Shown one piece after another: positions 1 to 12,901 of a stretch of 64,000 nt of DNA (positions are counted from its first letter, which is position 1; each line of letters starts with the position of its first letter). The stretch is taken from NCBI GenBank assembly GCA_032207245.1, contig CM063510.1, positions 157,143,258 to 157,207,257 on the forward strand, read 5' to 3'. Below the pieces are notes generated by a model. It worked only from the letters and a program-made list of their open reading frames with translations. It was not told the origin of the DNA and did not search any database. Position numbers and translations under genes: made by a program. Origin of the DNA: Pardosa pseudoannulata. Lineage: Eukaryota > Arthropoda > Arachnida > Araneae > Lycosidae.

Positions 1-339
1 CTCATCACAATATTGTTGCACAATCGAAGAAAATATGAACATTTTTTGCAATCTTTCATATTCTATAATATACAGGTGAAAAATTTCAACATTTTCGTTT
101 TCTTTCAAAATTATTCGTTTCTTTGGTTATACTCCTGTGTTAAAAATTAGAATTTAATATCATGCATAGTTTATATGTTTTCAGTGTTAATTTTACTGTT
201 AAATTCACTGTGTAGTTACTACATTACTCATTCCAAGCTATAAATTTGTTCATTATATCACTCTTTAATTATTTTGATATTTTAAAATCGCATTGTATTA
301 CGATACTCATTAGGAGTATATATAAGAAAACCTGTAGTG

Positions 340-404
340 TTATTGAAGTATCCTTCCCAAAAAACAATGTCCCCCTCTGAATATAATTTCTGGCTACGGC
401 CCTG
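340..404. mobile_element. End of a DNA transposon (CAGGGCCGTAGCCAGAAA terminus)
   Basis: Read on the minus strand from 404, the sequence CAGGGCCGTAGCCAGAAA followed by a G-rich run looks like a hAT-type terminal repeat. The other end is not seen and may lie before the window. Confidence 0.35.
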
Positions 405-1059
405 CCTGGTAAATAAAGGTACAGAAAAACTTTACTACTGGTAAAGTGCTAAGAGTGTTGTAATCTACTTCTTCACTCCATGATTTACAAGCTTGCATTT
501 TTGTTATTTAAGTTGCCGTTTATTAAAAATTGCTGAATTGTGTTTATTTAAAGACGATAATTTGTTGTTGTCATACAATTTGCTCTAATTATAAAACCAG
601 ATTTAAAATGATTATTTATAAAAAAAACACTTCACTCTGATTATTTTATGACATTTAAATTAGTTATTTAGGTATGTTTAATTTCACCTTTCATTGATGA
701 TATAGATAGGTATTTTCTAAAGTAAATTATATAATTATTTTATCAAAGAAAAAAAAAATTCCCAATGCAAAACATTGCTATTGAAAATTTATCCTTATGA
801 GTCAACATAAAGGCAAAGACTTCCCCTTGATGACTGTAAAGTGTAGTTTCATTAAAATTTGTTCACAGAACTGAGATCTAATTCTAAAGGGAGATATTCG
901 CAACAGTGTCCGATTATGAAGATTTTGGGCCCAGGGTAGAGAATATGTTTTGGGCCCTTGTAGATTATTATTACATTTTATTAATGTATAGCTGAAAGAT
1001 TTTCATAATGCAACAAGAATTTTTTTTATTTGATATGGGGTTGAAAAGATATGCTATTA

Positions 1060-1197
1060 TGCAGGTCATATTCCAAACATTTTGCAAACGGAATCCACCA
1101 ATCAGAAATCTCAATTTTGCAATTGCAAACATTTTTGAGAAAAGTTCTCAAAATCTAGCCTTTTGATTGGTGGATTTCATTTGTAAAATGACCTGCA
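1060..1197. repeat. Short palindromic element (MITE-like)
   Basis: It begins TGCAGGTCAT and ends ATGACCTGCA. The inverted similarity extends inward through AATCCACCAATCA on the left and TGATTGGTGGATT on the right, so the whole 138 bp could fold back. No coding content. Confidence 0.55.
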
Positions 1198-3716
1198 TTC
1201 TTGCCTTTAGTTGATAAGTGCATACCCAAGACTGACAAATGTGTGGGTATTTATACTTGCGAGTAAAATGCTGAAAAACTTACAAAATTTTAAGCTCACA
1301 TAATTTGTATGTAGAATGAAAAGATGAAATTTTTAAATCTACAAAATTTGTTTCAAAATTACCTCTGGGTCTAAAAATGAATATTTCATTTCTGCTCTAC
1401 CTCATGCTTAAAGTCAGTGTAAACAAATCTGCACCATGATCATCTGCAAAATCATCAAACTTGACACCAAAAATGTGGAGAGATATGAAGAGTATTCAAT
1501 ACATTTCTACCATATTTCCAAATGAATATTTCATTGCCATCATTTGGTTAAGCAGGCTGACAAGTTTATGTGATAAAATATGCAATTGTGCCGTATAATT
1601 CTGATTTCTCATACCTAATCTTCTATATAATTTATTGCTTTCTGATCTATTCTTAGAACTAATCTTTAAACATCATATCAGATTTGCACTTGAGCTCCTT
1701 TATTTATTTAACATTAGCTCTTTTATTTAAAATTTAACTTTTAAAAAATACACTCTGTTGTTCAAATGTCAAACTGAAACGGCCAGTAACTGATCTTTTC
1801 TTACAATGCCACTCTGGAGATTTCATCTAAATGAAACTCGCGTTAGAATATTCAAAATTTATATGAGAAATCGAATTTGAATAACCAGACTCCTGATTCA
1901 GTCACGTATGTGATATCTTCATTGTGGAATCTAGAGTATGATTTCATAAAATTCTTGGAACTTTTTTTTGGAAAATTTTTTTACATACTTATATTTTAAA
2001 CGATCCTGCAAAAACAAATAATTTTTTTTGCAACTTTCTCTCCCTTTCTTATGACATTCTTTATTAATTGTTAAAATGCTCCTTGTGATTTCATTTTTCA
2101 TTGATATATAAATTGGGCAGCCATTTGAAAGTTCAACTTCATTTAGATTATTAAAATAAAATTTAAATTTAGAAAAGTTAGCATAAAAAATCCATTGTGC
2201 AGACAGAAATATTTCTTGTTAGTTAATCAGTAACTTTATAGGTATTTTTATGTAATAATAAATCAAAAATTTAAAATGGAGGTCTAAGGAACTTTTTAAA
2301 AACTAACAAAATATTTGTTAAAAAATTATTTATAAAATATTTCCTGATTTTTAAAATTTTCTTGTTATTTATTTAATTATACTTCAATTTATATGTATCC
2401 AAAGTTCATAATTTAAAAAAAATAGTTGTGTGTGTGTATATATATACATGCACACAAACAGGGATCTATTAAAGTGAAATTTGCAATTAATTAACAATCT
2501 TTATCTTAATCCATCAACAATCTTCGTACAAAATATTAAAAAAAAAAAAAAAAAAACTTCCTACTCAAAATTCTTCCTGTGAAAAACTGATTTTTTACAA
2601 ATTTGTATGATCTTAAAAATGATCCTTTTGAATAAATAATTGAATCCTTAAATATATATAATGTTCATTTACTAATTTGTATATATTTATATTACATTTA
2701 TATATTTATTTATATATATATATTATTTATATATATATTATTTATGTATATATATATATTATGTATATATATATACATATATAATATAGCGTCAAGTAGA
2801 TCAAGGTAGTGTAAACTGAGACAGCTTTGGCCGGTAACCGTCTGTAGTGCCTCGCAAGAAAAAATATATATTTCTCTAAAATCAAACTTAGTACTCATTT
2901 CCAAGACTTCTAAATTTGCATAGTTTCACAAAATCTCCTCTCTCTCTTTATCTACATATATATTTATATATACACACACATCTATACACATACACTCGCA
3001 TATTCATCGTTTGCTTAATTTGATAAACCGCGTTTAACAGAAGAGCAGAAAATAGATGTATATCTCGCATACTTATAATTTTTGTGTCTTGTCCGATAAG
3101 ATATCGCTTCTTTATACGTTTGGACTTTTGATTTAAACTTTCGTTGCTCCTCTCTCACTCGAGATTTCATTTCGGTCACATTCATTCGTCATGACATTCA
3201 AAGTTTTTCCTGGATGAAGTCCCCTATTTCCGGAGCTTTTCTATCAGTCTCCGATGAGCTCATTTTTATTTATTTCTCTTTTTTCGTTTTGATCGGATTT
3301 TATCGTTTTCTCCAGTTTTATTGAAGGATCGGAGAAAATATCTTTTATTAAACCTCTGTGTACATATCCGTGTTGGATTTAAAATGCCTTAAGACCGCGA
3401 TGTTTGTTCTATTCAGTATATCGTCTGTATTTAAAGAACAAAATCCTTTGGAAGTTCAAAAAAAGATCGCCAGGGTCACGCTTTAGCGAGAGAAAGAAAG
3501 ATTCCCCCTCTACCTCCAAGTTAAGTCGGTTTATTGAATCTGTGAAGCCTAGCGAAAAAAATCGGGTCCGTTCAAGGACGTAGCCAAGAAAAGGGAAAAT
3601 GAAAGCGTATTTTTAAACATATATATATGTTAATTGTGCAAATAAAACAGCCAGTTCTGTAAAAATTGATTTTGTGTAATTTTTTTTAATGATTTCAAAT
3701 GTGCATTCCACTGCCG
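1198..3716. other. AT-rich DNA without recognisable genes
   Basis: Contains a TA-rich microsatellite at 2680-2788 and poly(A) near 2540. The less AT-rich part at about 3000-3600 has no open frame or similarity I can name. Confidence 0.5.
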
Positions 3717-4601
3717 CAGGGTTGGCAAGCGTTTGCCACAGGTGGAAAAAACCAGTAAAAACTTCCCCGGCAAAAATAGATTGACACATTAATGGGCATT
3801 TATGTACTTTTACCTATATTAAATTAATAGTCACAGACTAGTATTACAATACATTAGGATGATCACATATTCTCATTTTAATTTTTACAAAATTATAAAT
3901 TTCATTAAAAAAAATCTTAAATTGAAAAAAAAATCAAATTGTTAGTCTGATTTTTATGTTGCAATAAATTAACAAGATTACAAAATGTATAAAAGTTATA
4001 AACAAACACTTCCAGTTTTAAAATATCAACCTAATCAATTAACATAATGCAATATTTCAGAAATGCAAAATATAAGCAATAGTGATAAGTAAATATATAT
4101 TAATATATTATGCTCAAATAAGTGGAGTTTTAAAATTCTTATTTAAATTTCACTTTTTTTTTTATAATACAAAAAATTACACATTCAACATTCAGCTGCA
4201 CATTCATCATCATCATCATTAAAAAATAATACTTATTTCAGCATTCCATAACAAAAAACAAGTTTGGAGACATTAGTTATTGTCAGTCTATTACGAAGTT
4301 TTGTGTCGAGAAAAGAGAAGTTTGAGAATATTCACTCAATCGAAGCACTACTAGATGGTCATGCTTGCAGATGTGCTATTAACCCCAAAATTCTTTGGAT
4401 ATTTCGCATTTTTGTTTATTTATTTTTACTAAGAAAACATTTTATTTGTTGTTATGATTCTTTTTCATATAACCTGTATTACTAAATTTATTTACGCAAA
4501 TTTTGATTTTTGCCGGTTTTTACCAGTTTTTGCCGGTTATTACCAGTTCTTGTAAAAGTTACCAGTCCTGGCAAAAAGGTCCGGCAAAATGACTAACCCT
4601 G
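3717..4601. mobile_element. Non-autonomous hAT element
   Basis: The left end reads CAGGGTTGGCAAGCG; the right end reads CTAACCCTG, a near-complement. Flanks are CACTGCCG (3709-3716) and CACTGCAG (4602-4609), an 8-bp target duplication with one mismatch, as expected for hAT. The 885 bp inside is AT-rich with no recognisable transposase. Confidence 0.75.
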
Positions 4602-4619
4602 CACTGCAGTAATTCTAAC

Positions 4620-4930
4620 CTGTCAACTTTTCCCTAAAATTAACGGTTTTGAGTTTAAGTTTACAGACTTACGGAAAGACTGAGAATTTTTTCGGTTTTT
4701 GGTACTGTGAAAACAAAATCGAAAATTTCGGGGAAAAAAATAAAGTTTTCACTTCAGGAATATCTGAAAATTCAAAAATCTATTTTCATTACCTCAAACA
4801 TTTACACAACTGATTAATTAAAATGATGTATTAATAAGCTTAATATGTTTTAGATATTAAATTCCTGTGTGAACTGTGTAAAATTAAGTACTGACATACT
4901 GGACCAGAGGTTATATCAGTTTTATCAAAG
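4620..4930. repeat. Dispersed repeat R, copy 1
   Basis: Shares an ordered series of blocks with copies at 15838-16600 and 30020-30620, including a TTTTTGGTACTGTGAAAA block, AATATCTGAAAATTC and AGGTTATATCAGTTTT. Family not identified; no coding content seen. Confidence 0.55.
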
Positions 4931-5099
4931 GTTTGCAAACATAACTTCTATTTCGTATTATCTACATTTTTATACAGCTTTATATTGTTTAGTTTTTGTG
5001 TTTATATTTAATCAGTGATAAATAGTAAGCACTTAGTTCCGTTGCTACGTATGTTGTAACAAAACGGCTTTGTGGGGTAAAAAGTTTGAGAACCACTTC
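4930..5099 (-). mobile_element. hAT terminal fragment (AGTGGTTCTCAAACTTTTT end)
   Basis: Read on the minus strand from about 5098, it begins AGTGGTTCTCAAACTTTTT, a widespread hAT terminus. The interior (TTTATCACTGATTA, AAAACTAAACAATATAAA) matches 36796-36960, so the two are copies of one family. Confidence 0.55.
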
Positions 5100-5289
5100 T
5101 CTAATGGACCTAATCCAACTGAGTATCTGAACACAAGAAGTTTTATCTCCCTTTTCTAGCTTAAAAACTTGTTAGCTAAATGTTCAAAAAGATCACATTT
5201 TAAATTTAACTTCAAGCACTCCTGAAGAATCAATTTCAAGAGAAACGTCACGGGATAACTTTAATTTGTCCCCTCCTCCCCCTCCACGG

Positions 5290-6560
5290 GAATTAATTTC
5301 TCACGAAATAGTATTTCGTTTTAATTCGCAATTCAACTTTAAAACAGTAACAGAATCGTTGGAGTCTAAGTGATCTGTTTCCACTGTACAATTTGACTGC
5401 TATCTCCGAAGGTTGAATTTTGCTAATGACAGTAACATCCTTGATTCCGAAATAAATGCTTTTCTTCAACTGTATCAAAACTGCAAAAACAATTGTCAGC
5501 ATAAAAGGATTCTTTTAATATATTGTCTCTAGTTAAGATATGTTGAGGAAAATTCTCTAAGTGATTAGTGCTGCAGCCAATAAAAAAATGTTAACCCCAA
5601 ACACTACTGTTATGATTGTAAATCTGTTTCTCCATCTTTATTCTCTCACTTAAACTTCAACAGATAACCCCGATCCTTTTTATTTATTTTGATCTGCAAG
5701 GAGGCATTTTCTATGTCAGAAATAACTTCCGTAGGATGTTTTTGGAAACAATTTAATAGGATGGTATTAATTGTATCAAGTGTGGACCCTTATCGAGACA
5801 GGTGATCATTTCAACATCGGTGATCTTTGATGCGGGTCGAAGAATCAAACACGGATCTCAATTTAATGGTATCACTCGATTTCTTGAATACATGTTTATG
5901 GAGAAGGTAGTAAACCTGAAAATTTTTGTCATCCTTTATTCTTTCTATGAATTTTTTCTGTATCTAAGAATCAAATACCTTTCCATAATCCCCCATCTTT
6001 GTTTGATCTTTCAGTTGCAAGTACTACATAGGCACTTTCCAGCTAAAGCCTTGGCAAGAATTGTCTAACCTACGCTATTTGTTACCTTCTCTCCGGATAT
6101 CTAGTCATGATGTCCTTAAAATAATGCACAGTTTGTTTCTCAAGTTTAATTTTAGACTCTGCGAGGTCAGTAATGCCTATAACATCTAATTTCCGTTTAC
6201 ATTTTCGCCTTAAATAAGCTTCAGAACTCTCATTTTATAGCAATTATGTAACTGTGAATTTTGATTAGACTAGCTTTCGGGAATTTATTCGTTAATGTTC
6301 GAACTATAGTGTCTGTACAAAAAAATGATCAGTTTTTCGAATTTTAATATTCCTACTCAGTAACTTTCCGACAATATCAACTGCTATCAAAAATTTAATA
6401 TTTTCAATTTCATAAGAACTGTTGTCAACATCGGTCACTTTTTTAACAAAATCATTAACTCGAGTAATCTGGGATCATTCCTTAGTCGTGCACATCTGAA
6501 CAGATTACACTCTTTATAAAAGATCTGTCAACTATATTATTGACACTATTTAAATCTACT
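5290..6560 (-). pseudogene. BEL/Pao retrotransposon pol relic (protease to reverse transcriptase)
   Basis: Reading the minus strand from 6560 to 5290 with frameshifts and stops, I see ENIKFLIAVDIVGKLLS, which resembles the aspartic-protease region. Next comes KLDVIGITDLAESK, the linker typical of Pao-like pol. Then VFDSSTRIKDH and LDTINTILLNCFQKHP, followed by VISDIENASLQI (the first RT aspartate motif), and LKESFYADNC, corresponding to the second RT motif (usually Y-V-D-[DN]). Their order and spacing match BEL/Pao elements of arthropods. The reading frame is broken many times. RNase H, integrase and LTRs are not seen next to it. Some open frames on the opposite strand here are shadows. Confidence 0.75.
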
Positions 6561-7349
6561 CTGAATCCGTTCGAGATTATGAGAACTAATATACCCAGAA
6601 TGTAAATGCATGTGACAAGACCACGTAAACGTCCTGAACTTTATAATCCTTAAAAAACAGAAGCACTCGAGATCCATTTTACGGAAACTTTAATAAGATG
6701 TCCGAAACCGGCATTCAGAATGCGTTACCCGTACAATACGGGTTGGTTCATATTGAGAAATGGTCAAAAAGAAAACATACCTTTTGAACGTTATAATTAC
6801 TTTATTTTGATAAATGAAATTTACGGTGAAACTATAGTTGTCCAAATTTCTAAAGCTGTTCCATGTGTGGTATTCAGTAACATGGCAATTATCTATATGG
6901 TATTTCATTTCCTGCTATACTCGTGATAGAATATTTTTTGTTAAAGATTAATCAATTATGAAAATGCGACCCGTAATCTTGCTTAAAGCTTCTAATATTG
7001 CCTCGAGCCCTTACAAGATGGAAACGCCTGTAATATGTTTGGGAGGAAAGGTCCCTTGGCTGTTCTCAGCTCAGGCTTGCAATTCTGTCACTTTTCTCAC
7101 CTTTTGTCACTTTTTTTACGATCGATCACTTTTAGTCACTTTTTTCATGGTGTATCACGGGGTCTGACAGTGTACTGAACCGTATTTCGTTCTTAGCGCA
7201 AGCGCTACGATCACTCGACACGACCGAGTAGTAACCTTCTGTATTATTTTTATCACTCGTAGGTTGCAATGACGGGTAAGTACATTATTGAATGGTTGGT
7301 TGGACTATACTGGTGGGAGGGAAAAACTTCCCAACCAAGCTCTCATGTA
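6561..7349. other. Unassigned DNA beside the BEL/Pao relic
   Basis: May contain further decayed retrotransposon sequence, but I cannot recognise a gag or zinc-knuckle motif. Open frames of about 70 codons on both strands show no known features. Confidence 0.4.
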
Positions 7350-7799
7350 GCCTCCACACTACGGTGCCGAACGATGGCCGATTGTTAAGGTGCTGGCCTT
7401 TGTTGGGGAGTTCGTGGGTTCGAATCCCACAGAGGTCCAGGATGTTCGTAGCCATTCTGAATCGGCTTTAGTGTAGTGGTCTCATTAGTATGTTGCAAAA
7501 AATAGACCGTAGCACTATCCAACCAAACCACACTATGGCCAGTTGTTCACCACTTCCTGATGGTAACCTCGAACGATGGTTCACGGATCGCATCCACACG
7601 CTGGGCCACTGAATGAGCTGAGCGCATTGATTCACCATATCTACTGCACACTTTAGTTGCGCATTGGCTGCCTTTGATCTTTGACCCTCCGAAGCCATCG
7701 TCCGCCAAGGCTATTTTATCGTCTGCTACCATCGGCCACGATAAGCCAAAGCCCCTCCAGACGGTGGTGATGGCTTGCAGTGGATCATAGTGTGGAGGC
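7350..7799 (-). mobile_element. Unassigned inverted-repeat element (CCTCCACACTATGG ends), interrupted by a SINE
   Basis: Both ends are CCTCCACACTA-type inverted repeats. The internal sequence is a reverse-oriented relative of 14114-14395 and 25194-25485. A SINE (7365-7528) sits inside the left terminal repeat. No target duplication of the element itself is clear, so the superfamily is open. Confidence 0.6.
7365..7528 (+). mobile_element. tRNA-derived SINE, family 1 (copy 1)
   Basis: The head, GCCGAACGATGGCCGATTG, supplies an A-box-like start and GGGTTCGAATCCC a B box. The body contains TTCGTAGCC and TAGACCGTAGCAC and ends in CCAACCAAAC. Flanks CACACTACGG (7355-7364) and CACACTATGG (7529-7538) are a 10-bp target duplication with one mismatch. 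Confidence 0.85.
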
Positions 7800-9629
7800 G
7801 CCTTTACAAGTACATCACCCCGTGGGGCTATTTCGGATCCTGCCTGGATTTTCGGTTGATCTAGTTTCCAGTTCTTAATGTTGTTGAAAAAAGAAAATCT
7901 GAATTAATATAAAAATTTTTAATAAAAGACCAAAAATGTGATGCTCTAATCTTATTTTTCTTATTAAAATGTGATTTGTCATATGGTTTCCAGAATTTAG
8001 GGACTTTAAACACTCGTAAAGAAGTTCCTGAAATCTACATTTGTACTGAAATGTACATTTAATACATTAAAGTAACTTACGTCAAAGCACACATTTCTCT
8101 TTTTCTTTTACTTCACAATTTTTGTTTCGATACTCTAATCTAGCTGTGTACATATTTCAAAACATCATTAATATATGCAGAAAATTGTGATTATAAAATT
8201 AATGTATTGTATGTATTCAGATCTAATTTATAGATTTTCTTGAATAAAAAGCAATCAGTAAACAAAAATTTTTAACCTTTTTTATTTGACACTAAAATCA
8301 TGTCTTGCATGAATCATTTGATTTCGGGTTAAAATAAGTAGAAAAATCTTAATAATAGCATCTGTAATCTAGAGGAGAAGAAAATCGCTTTTTTTTCAAT
8401 GTTTAGTCACTTTTTAGTCACTAATATTTGTCATTTTTGACCTTTTTGGAAAGGTTACCTCAGCAGTTCGCAGCTGTAATATACATACACAATTACATAC
8501 ATACTTGAGAGTAAGATATAACTTTGTTGTTATTTGTATAATATCAGGGAAGAGGATGAATACCTCGGAATAAAATAGAATTTTCTTTCTGTATGTAAAT
8601 ACTGGGAGCCAAGGTCGTGTCATTTCGTAAGTCAAACAAATAAAAATTATTCTAAACTGAAGAGTCAGACTGTCACGTTATTCATTTGCATTGTGTTTCG
8701 CAATATAAATAGCTATTTATTTGGTGGGAGAGATATCTGATCCTTAAATACTGCTAACAAAGATCCTTAAATTTTTAGAGGGCACAGTGCTTCAATAAAC
8801 CTATTTCTCTTATTAACATCATACACTCAGTATCGCAGCTGTCGATTATTTCGAAAATAACATCGTCGAAATGAATTTAACTATAGGCAACCGAAATGGA
8901 CGGAATCCCGGTTCTCGATGCACTGCACGCGCTCATCCATTCTAGTCTCCGAAATTTGGAAAGTATCCCAGGAAGTCATTTGTAGAAAATCAAGGCTACG
9001 CGTTGATTATTTTTTCTTATTTTTCTTTCCCGCGTCGCTTGTTTGCCAGCTACTCTGATTCAAATGGTATTCCATTGGATTTAATTAACAAGAAAAAATA
9101 ATTAAGCCTATGTCATGTTTGTACTGTTACTTTGCTAGTCATTTTTTTTATTGGCACGCTAATCATACATAGGTTAATCCTGCACGCAGTTTTTTTTTCC
9201 GTCTGTGACGAAGTGTTTTCTTTGGTACATGAACTTCTTTATTTGTAATCCCTCTATTCTTTCATCTACCGGGTTATTTGTATCTCTTTGTATGTCTAGA
9301 GAAGTTATTGTAACCGTTAAAGGAATTTGACCTCGTAATGGGGCTCATTAGCGACCTGTCTGAAAAAAAGCATTTTTTGAGTTAAGTTTAGATGTATATG
9401 CTGGATTTACATGAATGTGCACATTTTTTTCATTATATGAGCAGGATACAAAAAATATTAAATATGCTATGGATGAAATATTTAAATTTTGTTTAGCAAC
9501 TGGAAATTATAAGTGAATTTAGCAATTTTGAAAATATCAGAAAATATGTGAATTAAAAATATAAATGCTTTTCCATCGCAGACCTATTTTGCATTCTTTA
9601 ATAATGCTTATTCACTGTTAAAAAAAACA
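7800..9629. other. AT-rich DNA without recognisable genes
   Basis: No motif, repeat end or coding similarity that I can name. Confidence 0.4.
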
Positions 9630-10196
9630 TGAATAAAAGAAAAGGGGAATCGTCAGAAATTGAAGCACTAAAGAAAAAATCAAAATCTATTAAAAAGCAG
9701 TTGAAATAAAAAATGTTAATAATCAAAGATGCTAAAAAGGAAATTAATACTATCATGGAACAAACTGAATCTTTAAAATAATATATTTTATAATTTTTAT
9801 ATAATATAATATAGTATAATAGAATTTTTAATATATTAGGCTGATTTACATGAATTTAAATAAAATGTGAAAAAGCAAAATTGCAAGAGCTATCAGTTTA
9901 ATTTATAATTATTTTAATGAAATTGATTAATCCTCTGTTCCTCACGCAGGTTTTTCTGGGTACCCCAAAAGACAGAAAAAAATATTTCTAAGTTTGAAAT
10001 GCATTGGGATTTTATTTGTTGTTTATGTTAAAAAGTTTTTATTTTATTTAAATATAAATTTGTCTAAAAATAATTTTATAAAATAATTGAAAGAAATTGT
10101 GTATTAAATAGTGTGAATTTATCAAGGAAAAAATTTACAAATTACAGGGAATTATCAAAGAATTTCTAAATGGTTTACCCCTGGACACCCTCTTTT
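9630..10196 (+). mobile_element. Decayed hAT-like element, 3' part (GGACACCCT end)
   Basis: 9885-10196 aligns block by block with 41880-42180: GAAATTGATTAATCCTCT, GACAGAAAAAAATATTTC, TTAAATAGTGTGAATTTAT and a final GGACACCCT. Upstream, 9630-9781 encodes a Lys/Glu-rich frame (KRKGESSEIEALKKKSKSI, then a shifted KDAKKEINTIMEQTESLK) that could be the coiled-coil tail of its transposase. That coding reading is tentative. Confidence 0.5.
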
Positions 10197-12722
10197 AAAC
10201 TTTTTTATGAATCTAAGAATGGGATAAATTAGGGGAAATTGACTTAAATTCGAAAATTAACAGATATGTTAAACAAGTTATACTGTTAAAATTTATCTTC
10301 ATTTACATCGGATTAATTTCACGTAAGATGCATTTTAACAGATTCTTTGTGTAGCATAGCGTAATATATAACATCACTGTGTAGCAGAGTACACCACTAG
10401 TACATCGGTAATTCGTATCAACCGTAGTTTTAAAAAGGATTATCAATAAATTGTTCCTCGAGTAAAGTTTCGATGAATTGTATAATCGATTGTTGTTAAG
10501 AAACCGTTTAGTCGAATGCCAATTTTTAGAAATGTAAAATAACTCATAAGTAGATTGTAAAATATTTCTTGTACGCTAAAACCAATAAAAAAAAAAAAGG
10601 TTCGAATGTAAAACAAAAAAAAAAAAAAAATGTTAATCTGTATTCAAAATTTTATTGATTTTATTTTAACCATTGCACTTAAATGAAATGAATGCTGTTA
10701 TGCAATTTTACAATGCAAAATCTAAACAAGTTACTATATTAGAACAAGTATTTTAATTAGTAAAGGATTTCTAGATAAAATAAAATTTAGATTTCGTTAT
10801 TTTTTTTTATTCCGCACCAAAGAATTCTTTGAAGACCAGAAAATTTTCAGTATATCTTGGAAATTCTTAAAATTCTTGATTGACGTTCCAAAATCTCTGA
10901 AAATAGATTAACTACAGTTTTGTAAAAAAACAACATAAAAACCGAAATATTTGAGGCTATCATCTGAAATAAGTTGATGGTTTCTTTCCGTATACTATTG
11001 TTGTTTAGGATTTCAGATAATGCGATTGCTGAAGTATACCGACAACTAGAAATAAACATGGCTAAAATTCATGCTTAAAATTTGTCACCTTTGTTTTCAA
11101 AAGTTAGTTTTGTAATATGAAGAATAGCTATAAATATATGCTAATTTGATAGCAATGCATAAAGTGTTATTGACTAAAATTGCTAAGAATAATTTTCATC
11201 AATGTTTAGTAGAAATGCAGAATCAATTGAACTAGATCTCCATAATTTTTTTGTTCAAATGATTTTATAGTGATAAAAACCTTAAAAAAAATTTTATATT
11301 ACAATTTTTTAAATATATATAGGTGAGTATGTATGCAGCGAGAGAGCGATATGAGTGAGGAATTTCTTCTAACATCCGTTTGTTCTCAAAATGACATTTC
11401 CCTACCTAAATTTCCGAGACGTCAATAGATGGCGACACTTTACTGTCTCTAGAAGATAGTTTTCACAGCTGTCGGACACCATGCAATTAAAATGCTTTAG
11501 AGACAGATCACCGATATATACGTCGGAATAGAATACTTTCATTAATGTTTCTTTCATTTTTTTCCCTATTTATTTTTTTCTGATGTTCTAAGTAATTAAG
11601 ACGTTACTGTCCTAACGCTACACTCCTTGTTCCTCTGAAACGTTCTTTAAGAAGCAATATTTTTTCTTGGAGAATGTATGAGGCGAGTATGCATGATACC
11701 GATCTATTCATAATACTAATTCTATTTTAGCTGCTTACTCGTGAAGTACATCCGGCATGCAGTGAAAGAGAAAGGGCCGATGCTTGTGATGTTTCAAGGT
11801 TATATATAAACTTAATAGTTTCGCAGGCTGTCTAAGCCTTTATTGTCTGGTTTAGAGTTCCTTTCGCTTATTAACCAATCCTTAAAATGAGTAACTGCAG
11901 TCTAAGGGTGCACAGGAATGAGGTTTTTCCACTTTTTGGCTATCGTTTTTTCTCCCTTTTTTTTCCTACCGCCGATTTCCATTTTTATACTTTTTATAAT
12001 AAAATTCTGCTTTTCTGTTTCGTAGGTTTTCTTTTAATTCTACAGAAACATACGCGTGGGAAATTACGAATTTTTTGGAAAAATGTCTTTTTAAAAGTCG
12101 TTTTTCTTTCAATTTATAATTTTTTTTTTCAAAACTTGCACCATTTACTGAAACCAATTTTTCAACTTCTGGGGATCGACCATTCCACATCCTTGCCGAT
12201 TACTCGTGTAATGTAATGTTAGCAGCCTATTCAAAATGGTAACCAGGATGTCAATAGACCAAAAATTTAGGAAAATATCAGTTTCTTTAATTTTTTTTTA
12301 AATTTTTTTTATATTGCACTTTTCCAAGCTTTATCACTGGGAAATAGAGCTAGAAAAAATTGGTAGCTAACTAATTTAAGTGCACATACATGTCATACCA
12401 AGAGTGTTCTGCAACGTTCAGACACGGATCCTAATATAGTTTTGCTACCGTAGTTGTGTACAAACATAACCCAACAAGAATCTGATTCAAATTCAGCCCA
12501 ATCTTAAGACACTTCCATTCGACCGTTCTAATTTTTCCGTATTTAATCGCTGAGGCTTTTCTCTTTTTTGTGCGTCTCTCTCTCTCTCTCTTTTTCTATG
12601 GTGTTTGTGATCAGTCAGAATTCTTCATTTCAATAAATAAATATTTCACGATCTAGATAAATTGTTGATCTTATTGAATGTCCCCCTCTCAAAATGTATA
12701 GAAATCAGAAATTCATATATCA
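10197..12722. other. AT-rich DNA without recognisable genes
   Basis: Open frames of 70-110 codons at 10847-11059 (-) and 11887-12216 (+) are Phe/Leu/Lys-rich and resemble translated AT-rich DNA. No mobile-element ends identified. Confidence 0.4.
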
Positions 12723-12723
12723 G

Positions 12724-12888
12724 TTGGTTGGTTGGAATTCTACTCAGTTTCGTTACACGAGGGCTAATGAGACCGGAACCTACGACTTCGATTCGAACAG
12801 TTACAAACATCTATTCTAGTAGTGTAATTTAAACCCACAAGCCCCGGTACCGATTAACAGCGTTTCACTCATTCGGCCATCGTTCGGC
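12724..12888 (-). mobile_element. SINE family 1, diverged reverse copy
   Basis: Reverse-complement of the SINE consensus: it starts with the tail complement TTGGTTGGTTGG and ends ATTCGGCCATCGTTCGGC. It is flanked by TATATCAG at 12716-12723 and 12894-12901. The B box is damaged. Confidence 0.7.
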
Positions 12889-12901
12889 GTTTCTATATCA
12901 G

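Noticed and set aside
5802..6068. Plus-strand 88-codon frame resembling an M16 peptidase (FDAG...FLEYM, like the processing-peptidase HFLEH region)
   Set aside because: The opposite strand of the same segment gives a longer colinear match to BEL/Pao pol. The zinc motif would be broken (R-F-L-E-Y), and no flanking M16 sequence follows.
11887..12216. 109-codon frame at the start of a T-rich region as a small membrane protein
   Set aside because: Phe/Leu-rich composition is what T-rich DNA yields in translation; a similar-length frame overlaps on the minus strand and no family resemblance is visible.
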